Below are positions 57,976 to 64,000 of a DNA stretch of 64,000 nucleotides, one piece after another (position 1 is the stretch's first letter; every line of letters begins with the position of its first letter). Both the position numbers and the translations under genes were made by a program. Source of the DNA: Triticum aestivum. Its lineage: Eukaryota > Streptophyta > Magnoliopsida > Poales > Poaceae. A model generated the notes under the pieces. That model did not search any database, was not told the DNA's origin, and saw only the letters and a program-made list of their open reading frames with translations. The stretch is from positions 266,453,981 through 266,517,980 of the forward strand of contig NC_057796.1 of the NCBI RefSeq assembly GCF_018294505.1. The letters are read 5' to 3'.

Positions 57976-57978
57976 AGG

Positions 57979-59203
57979 ACTCCCTCCCTTCCTTGTTGGA
58001 TTAGGAGAAGGGGGGAAGGAGGAGGAGGAGAAGAAGGAAAGGGGGCGCCGCCCCCCTCCTTGTCCAATTCGGACTAGAGGGGGAGGGGGCGCGCGGCCTG
58101 CCCTGGCCGCCCCTCCTCTTCTCCACTAAGGCCGATGTAGGCCCATTAAACCCCCCGGGGGGTTCCGGTAACCCCCTATACTCCGGTATATATCCAATAA
58201 CCCCCGGAACCATTCCGGTGTCCGAATATAGTCGTCCAATATATCAATCTTCATGTCTCGACCATTTCGAGACTCCTCGTCATGTCCGTGATCACATCCG
58301 GGCTCCGAACTACCTTCGGTACATCAAAACATATAAACTCATAATATAACTGTCATCGAAACTTTAAGCGTGCGGATCCTACGGGTTCGAGAACTATGTA
58401 GACATGACCGAGACACGTCTCTGGTCAATAACCAATAGCGGAACCTGGATGCTCATATTGGCTCCCACATATTCTACGAAGATCTTTATCTGTCAAACCG
58501 CATAACAACATACGTTGTTCCCTTTGTCATCGGTATGTTACTTGCCCGAGATTCGATCGTTGGTATCTCAATACCTAGTTCAATCTTGTTACCGGCAAGT
58601 CTCTTTACTCGTTCCGTAATACATCATCTTGCAACTAACTCATTAGTTGCAATGCTTGCAAGGCTTAAGTGATAGTGCATTACCGAGTGGGCCCAGAGAT
58701 ACCTCTCCGACAATCGGAGTGACAAATCCTAATCTCGAAATACGCCAACCCAACAAGTACCTTTGGAGACACCTGTAGAGCACCTTTATAATCACCCAGT
58801 TACGTTGTGACGTTTGGTAGCACACAAAGTGTTCCTCCGGTAAACAGGAGTTGCATAATCTCATAGTCATAGGAACATGTATAAGTCATGAAGAAAGCAA
58901 TAGCAGAATACTAAACGATCGTGTGCTAAGCTAACAGAATGGGTCAAGTCAATCACATCATTCTCCTAATGATGTGATCCTGTTAATCAAATGACAACTC
59001 ATGTCTATGGCTGGGAAACATAACCATCTTTGATCAACAAGCTAGTCAAGTAGAGACATACTAGTGACACTCCGTTTGTCTATGTATTCACACATGTATC
59101 ATGTTTCCGGTTAATACAATTCTAGCATGAATAATAAACATTTATCATGATATAAGGAAATAAATAACAACTTTATTATTGCCTCCAGGGCATATTTCCT
59201 TCA
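57979..59203 (-). mobile_element. Angela 5' LTR, segment 2 (U3)
   Basis: Resumes ACTCCCTCCCTTCCTTG exactly where segment 1 stopped and continues co-linear with the left LTR to CATATTTCCTTCA. TTTAT follows at 59204-59208. Confidence 0.95.
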
Positions 59204-59208
59204 TTTAT
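59204..59208. repeat. Angela target-site duplication, right copy
   Basis: TTTAT, the same as 19473-19477. Confidence 0.9.
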
Positions 59209-59320
59209 GTCTCATGAACTAGTGCCAGTACTATTATTCTAATCATACTTCTTCAATATCTTTGCCTTCAGGGATGCTCAGCTCGATTTTAGTGGAACTG
59301 CACAAAAGCATCGTATGATC
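59209..59320 (+). repeat. gene-like repeat unit 2, right part
   Basis: Resumes unit 2 beyond Angela with AATATCTTTGCCTTCAGGGATGCTCAGCTCGATTTTAGTGGAACTGCAC-type text, which matches unit 1 at 16,107-16,152. Together with 19,060-19,477 it reconstructs one unit. Confidence 0.65.
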
Positions 59321-60400
59321 CGAGGGTGCCAGCCGTCTTTCCTTCGACAGGTTCTACCTGGCCAGGAAATTAAATCCTGTCTACGGTTTAGGGTTTAAGT
59401 CGTAGTGACCCCATAGGTAGTTTTTCTTTCGTACACGCTCTCACAACTTTTGTCTTTAGTTGTGAAGTAAATATTGGCTATGATCTATGAATCATTGAGA
59501 TGCATCAGCATGCGTGTTAGTTTTCCTTTGTATTTGATGGAATGTTATAACGGGGCAACCTTGGAGTAGGAATGAAAATAGAGTGGAAAGTTTTTGTTTT
59601 TCCGGAGAAAAAATGGAAACAGAGAGAAAGCAACGTTTCGTTTTGTTGGATCGCGCCATCAAGCAAAACCAACATTTAAATCACGTCTGTCGCGTTCGTG
59701 TCTCACCCTCCTCCACGGCTCGACCCCACACGGTCGCTCAATGCCACTCACCGCAAACCGAGTATACGATAACTTTCCCGCCTTCTTGTCGATGGATCGC
59801 GCCATGGAGTAGTAGTACTACTGGAAGAGATTGATGAGTTGGGGAAGGACAACTAGCTGTAGCACGGACTCCCAAGAACTTTTTACATGCATGTTGTGGC
59901 CGGGTATTGCGACCTTTGAACGCGGAGCAGCCACGTGCACCAGGAAGCGGCGCGGGCAACGCTCTCTCGGCCGGCGCGCCGCTTCAATGCCGGCGCCAGT
60001 GAGAGGTCACGTTCGCTCTAGCCGGGCATGAATGCGGCACTGACCGTTTCGGGCAGGAAGCAGCGGGTGATGAAGAGGGTTCAGGTTGGTCAGGAGCGGC
60101 CGTGGCAGCGGTCCGGACGCCCGCAAACAAGAGATGTTGTACGTTAATATTGCCGTGTATATAATTAACAACGTAAATAATGTGCCAGTTGGACAAATAT
60201 GATTGGAGATGGAGATGGAAATGGAATTTTACGTAAACACGGATATGCATGTCTATGTCTATGTGTGTGTGCGCGACGACTCTCGCGACCTGGAAGCGGG
60301 GGCGTGTTTTTGATCGAGTTTTCTTTCTTGGTACGTTAAAAAATTATCTGTCAGTTTTCGTTTCTTTTTTCCAGGAACGCGCGTATTCTATTTAAAACCA
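59321..60400. other. stretch without a supported gene
   Basis: No domain-bearing frame. GGATCGCGCCAT occurs at 59,649 and 59,794. A GC-rich part (59,930-60,120) gives short frames without support. Confidence 0.5.
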
Positions 60401-61290
60401 CTGCTATGGAGAGATTGTTTTACTCCATTATAGCCTCTTGTTTGATAGAGTTTCTCGCGTCTCGCTCTCTCACCCTCTCCATATCAAAACAAGATGACAG
60501 TGTCCACACTATCTCTCTCCTCACCGGTGGTCACAGATCCGGCCGAATCCCGTCCGCTGCGGGAGGTGAGGAGGTGCAGCGTTGACGTTGTCGCCGTCGG
60601 CGATGGAGGAAGCCGATGCGCACCGTCCTCTCGGAGCCGGCGCTGGTGCGGACGAAGGTCCTCCGCGCCCTTGTTCGCTGCCATCGTGTGGGCAGATCCC
60701 GCCTGCCCGCCTAAGCGACATCTCGCCCACCTGAGGTATAACTTCTTGTACTGGTCCAGCTCCCCAGGTCGCTGCATGCGGGTTTTCTTCTATGCGACTA
60801 CTCCCCAGCTCCCCATGTATAGTAGCTAGGGTTCGTCGGCTGGTCCAACATCACCTACTATTATAGAGGAAATGCCACTCGAAAAGTTGTCCTGATTTAT
60901 GCCTCGGTGGAGGTATACATGTTGTTTCAACAAAAAGTACATGGTGGTTGTGCGGTCATTGTCCATATGCTCCTATTGCTGCTGCTTATCTAATACTATC
61001 ACTGGTTAAATGAAGAAATGCTTTTTTTCTCGGGTATCCTGGTTTAGTTCCCATCAAGATAATCATGATGCTTCTGTTTGTTGGTGTACTTTTCATAATT
61101 CTTATCGAAAATTGAGATGTCGTTGTTAATCTTTTTTTTGACTGGTATGTCGTTGTTAATCTTGTAAAACAAAGTAACAACACTATATCCCTTTTTTATA
61201 TTTTTGGAAACAGCGATGCGTATCTCCATACCCGGGCATGTCTTCCTCAATTTTAGTGGAACTGCACAAAATTGGATGGCCATTGTTGTT
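60400..61290 (+). repeat. gene-like repeat unit 3
   Basis: Contains GGAGAGATTG and a weak TATA-like site, CTCTCTCACCCTCTCCATAT, CACAGATCCGGCCGAATCCC, GAGGAGGTGCAGCGTTGACG and GTGTGGGCAGATCCCGCCTG, ending its open part with a donor-like GAGGTATAAC at about 60,735. A frame runs from ATG 60494 to 60829 (RRCSVDVVAVGDGGS). The distal part again ends CAATTTTAGTGGAACTGCAC (about 61,250). No known domain. Its proximal half is closest to unit 4. Confidence 0.5.
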
Positions 61291-62093
61291 CCGCCTCACT
61301 GTCCTCTGCCACGTGGTTCTTCCTTCCTTGAGCTTGACTACTGAGAAGAAACAAACCATAGTGAGGATTTGTCGAACTTCATAGGTGCCTCACCCAAACT
61401 TGACGCCAAATGGATGATGCATCACCACGATGACCTATCGATGCTCATGGTTGCGCCTCATGGTTGCATCGGCTGGTAGCTGATCAATTTTCAATGAAAA
61501 ACAAGCTGTCTTCCATCAGTGCTCTTTGCTTGTTACCCACAAAGATGATATCCTTCGTCAGTTCACCTTGGTTGCGTTGGAGACGCAGTCGTCTTTCACG
61601 TTGGTGCAATTTTATCACACAATTGGCTATGAACCAAATGTTTCCTCAAAGAAGGATCGACGTTGGTACTAAGCGCATAAGTTTTGTATTGATTTCTAAG
61701 CCTTCTCACAACTTTGTCTCCAGCTCCCCTGTAATTTTATTTGTCCAGCTATTAAATTTGATTAAAAAATGGTGGTGACTAAAAACCCGGATGGACGTAG
61801 TAGCCCTCCATTTTTATTTACTCCGCATATTAGATTTGACTGAAGTCAAACTTTGTAAAGTTTGACCAAGTTTAGGCCGAACACAACAAACCATAATTAT
61901 TAGAGAGGGCAAACTGTACATACTCTCAAACCTTTCCGATAATTGAAATTAAAATTCTTTATTTGTACACACTCTCACACGTTTCCGATAATTTGGCGCA
62001 TGTGTGGTTGTTCACTTAAGGGTGGGTAGTGTACCGCACGTGAAGGACAGGAAGTGCGACCAGGACGCGTGGATCGTTATTTCATCGGAAGTA
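61291..62093. other. stretch without a supported gene
   Basis: No gene. A decayed MITE-like GACTGAAGTCAAACTTTGTA / AAGTTTGACCAAG pair lies at 61,840-61,870, and CTCTCA(A/C)ACCTTTCCGATAAT repeats at 61,923 and 61,970. Confidence 0.5.
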
Positions 62094-62254
62094 CTCCCTC
62101 CGTTCCTAAATATTTGTCTTTCAAGTGGTTTGCAATGGACTACCACATACGGATGTATATAGACATTTTTTACAGTGTAGATTCACTCATTTTGCCCCGT
62201 ATGTAGTCATTTGTTGAAATCTCTAGAAAGACAAATATTTAGGAACAGAGGGAG
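62094..62254. mobile_element. Stowaway MITE
   Basis: CTCCCTCCGTTCCTAAATATTTG ... CAAATATTTAGGAACAGAGGGAG, TA at 62092-62093 and 62255-62256. Confidence 0.92.
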
Positions 62255-62383
62255 TAGTAGTTTTCTTCACTGGTACGTTAAATAAAGAGTTTCGTTTGGT
62301 ACTTACACAATTTAAAACGATTGTTATGGAGAGAATAAGAAAACCACTCCACTATATATTAGTCGTATACACGAGTACTATAT

Positions 62384-62507
62384 GGACGCAGCTTCATTGA
62401 CTTTAGTGCACCTGCCTTCGGGTTTATGACAGGTGGGCCCAAAATGTGGCTGGCCCACCTCTCATACAGCCAAAAGCAGGTGCAGTTAAGGCACCGGAGC
62501 CCAGTCC
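62384..62507. mobile_element. 124-bp Mutator-like MITE hairpin, second copy
   Basis: Same family as 38,605-38,727: ends GGACGCAGCTTCA and CCGGAGCCCAGTCC, a TGGGCCCAAAATGTGGCTGGCCC loop, and CACCTGCC(T)T arms. Flanks GTACTATAT and GTACTACAG are a partly decayed 9-bp duplication. Confidence 0.8.
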
Positions 62508-62529
62508 GTACTACAGTATATATATAAGT

Positions 62530-62960
62530 TGGACCGTCAGCGCTTGTTCGCTAGGGTTTGCACTCTCCACACTCTCGCCGCACTACATATATATATATAT
62601 ACACGCTGGAGGCTCAGCGTTCCTGTGCTAGGGTTTGCTATATTCACTGTCTCTCACCCTCTTCACCAGATCTAAACAAGATTGCGTTGTGGCCTCTGTC
62701 TCTCTCACCCCCCTCACAGCTGGCGAAGGAGGCATCCGGATCCAGTCGCACCAGGAAGGGGAGGAGGTGCAGCGTTCACTCTATCGCCTTCGGCGAGGGA
62801 GGCAATCCACTGCCGGCTGCACTTTTCTCTTTCACCCAGCGCATGTGCGGGAGGGCCATCGACCCCTTCTTCCTCGTTGCCATACGTAGTGTGGGCAGAT
62901 CCGACCTCCCACCGCACGCCTTGCCACATCTCGACGACCGTAAGGTATAAGTTTCTTTGA
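62530..62960 (+). repeat. gene-like repeat unit 4
   Basis: GCTAGGGTTTGC, CTCTCTCACCCTCTTCACC, CATCCGGATCCAGTCGCACC, GAGGAGGTGCAGCGTTCAC and GTGTGGGCAGATCCGACCTC match unit 3 in order, ending in a GTAAGGTATAAG donor-like site near 62,943. A frame runs from ATG 62558 to about 62942 (GRRCSVHSIAFGEGG, CGRAIDPFFLVAI). Two more frames overlap it, so coding status is open. A run of AT dinucleotides lies at 62,587-62,604. Confidence 0.5.
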
Positions 62961-63440
62961 AACCGTCATTGTTCTAGCTGCATGCTGATCTTTTTTGATT
63001 TAGTAGTCGAATCTAGGTCTTGGTTCAAAGAGAAAAGAAGGGTGCGGTGGGGTGGAGCATGAATCTAGGACGTGGTTCAATGAGGAAAGGAGGGAGGGAA
63101 AGTAGTATAGACTAGCTATCCAGCCGCTTTGTTGGTCGAAAAGGGAAAAAGGGGGGTAACCCAGTACACACATCTGTAAGGAACCGAACTCTTTGTTGAA
63201 AAGGGAAAGAAACTGGGGGGTCGGGTAGTTTGTGCAGGACTAGATTTGCTGCCCTCACATCGGAAACAGTTTCAAAGAGAACAAATATGGGACCAACGCA
63301 GATATGCTGCTTGGCTACATACTCTGCATCACCCATTTATACGTGTGGACGCACATGGTGCTCGCATGTCCCATGTCCCATCCACATGATCGTGCAGTGT
63401 GTTTTGAGATGTTGTGCTACTTGTATTGGTACTGTTTTAA
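62961..63440. other. stretch without a supported gene
   Basis: A TTGGTTCAA(A/T)GAG(A/G)AAAG word repeats at 63,021 and 63,074, and GTTG(G/A)TCGAAAAGGGAAA-like words at 63,130 and 63,195. No gene. Confidence 0.45.
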
Positions 63441-63442
63441 AT

Positions 63443-64000
63443 ATTTTTTTTGACCGTGAACAGTAGGAAAGGCTCCTACTGTGTTAATATATTAAAATAA
63501 CAGGCACTATACATGGGTGAGTATTTACATGGGGGAGGGGGAGTGGATGCTTGATCACTTTGGATCAAGCAGAAAAGTAGCAAAATAAGATCTAAGGCTT
63601 AGGGTAGTGAGTTTACAAAGTTGAGTACAAAGGACTTGTGGTCCTCTTTGACCCTGTGTTGAAGGAGCTGAAAGTCTTTCTTGAATCTGCCTAACCAGGA
63701 GCTGAAGGAAGGATCTATAGCTCTGAAGTGTTTGTTGTTTCTTTCCTTCCAGATACTCCACGCTGCCACAACAAATTTCTCAAGTAGCATAGGTGTAGGG
63801 TGGGAAGCTTTCTGATCCTCAATGGCTTGCAGGCGCCCAGAAAAAGGTTCCAGTTTATGTCCAGAGCGTGCCAACAGTGCTTACTGAAGTTGCAAGTGAA
63901 GATCATGTGCTCAACTGTTTCTTCTATGTTAAGCCCACAAAGTAGACAATTATGATCATCTCCTATGTTGTAGTGACGTCTCTTGAGCATATTACGGGTG
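63443..64000 (-). pseudogene. LINE 3' end with reverse-transcriptase zinc-binding and tail domains
   Basis: Minus-strand reading enters from beyond 64000. A zf-RVT motif lies at 63,990-63,715 (CLLCGLNIEETVEHMIFTCN, then FSKHCWHALDINWN). A frame change near 63,850 leads to LLEKFVVAAWSIWKERNNKH and a stop at 63,599. The plus-strand T-run at 63,443-63,450 would be its poly(A) tail. This is the end of a plant L1-type LINE. The frameshift shows it is dead, at least here. Confidence 0.8.

Larger units (their letters stand above)
19478..59203 (-). mobile_element. Angela-type Copia LTR retrotransposon, complete, interrupted by CACTA-2
   Basis: Minus-strand element. Left (3') LTR 19478-21209, internal region 21210-26457, right (5') LTR 26458-26957 plus 57979-59203. 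A 5-bp duplication TTTAT on both sides shows a single intact integration. LTR ends are TGAAGGAAATATGCCC and CGTTCCCCAACA (minus-strand reading), as in the BARE/Angela/WIS group. It inserted into gene-like repeat unit 2. Its polyprotein gene is broken, so it is not autonomous now. Confidence 0.95.

Noticed and set aside
1..64000. tRNA, rRNA, telomere or centromere satellite
   Set aside because: No cloverleaf with conserved boxes, no rRNA text, no TTTAGGG array and no long satellite monomer was seen on reading.

Overview
The window is intergenic, transposon-dense DNA of a Triticeae grass, most likely Triticum or Aegilops. The evidence is an Angela/BARE-type Copia LTR retrotransposon, large CACTA DNA transposons with GGCCCGTT-rich subterminal repeats, and many Stowaway MITEs of the CTCCCTCCGT type. 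I see no conventional single-copy gene outside the transposons. There is no rRNA, tRNA, CRISPR array or bacterial feature.

The layout is a stack of nested insertions. A Gypsy-like LTR stretch (1-3157), itself split by a 1-kb repeat, abuts a Copia LTR and a broken gag gene (3158-6943). That Copia element is cut at 6944 by the left end of a first CACTA element (CACTA-1). Its right end is not seen, so it may run past 64000. CACTA-1 holds a decayed TnpA-like gene and then an array of four related gene-like units near 15.2, 19.1, 60.5 and 62.7 kb. The second unit is split by a complete Angela element on the minus strand (19478-59203, target duplication TTTAT). The right-hand (5') LTR of Angela is in turn split by a second CACTA element, CACTA-2 (26958-57975, 31,018 bp, target duplication AGG).

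CACTA-2 is the most interesting object. Both termini, the target duplication and the restored host LTR site are visible, so its size is well supported. It carries a TnpA-like transposase gene with coherent splice sites (28.6-33.6 kb), a second rearranged TnpA-like locus (35.0-38.5 kb), a small captured two-exon reading frame (36.6-37.0 kb), a Pro/Ala-rich reading frame (41.5-42.2 kb), and a cluster of gene models at 46.2, 47.9, 50.6 and 52.2 kb. The last two resemble plant B3-domain proteins. Three of the cluster's leaders share a promoter-like module that also occurs twice in the CACTA-1 segment, outside CACTA-2. I see no TNP2/TnpD-type transposase, so mobility would depend on another element. 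The right 4 kb is made of duplicated GC-rich units and several minisatellites.

Limits: exon boundaries were read by eye from splice consensus and reading phase. Family names beyond Angela and superfamily level are not asserted. Homology statements rest on recognisable motifs, not on searches.
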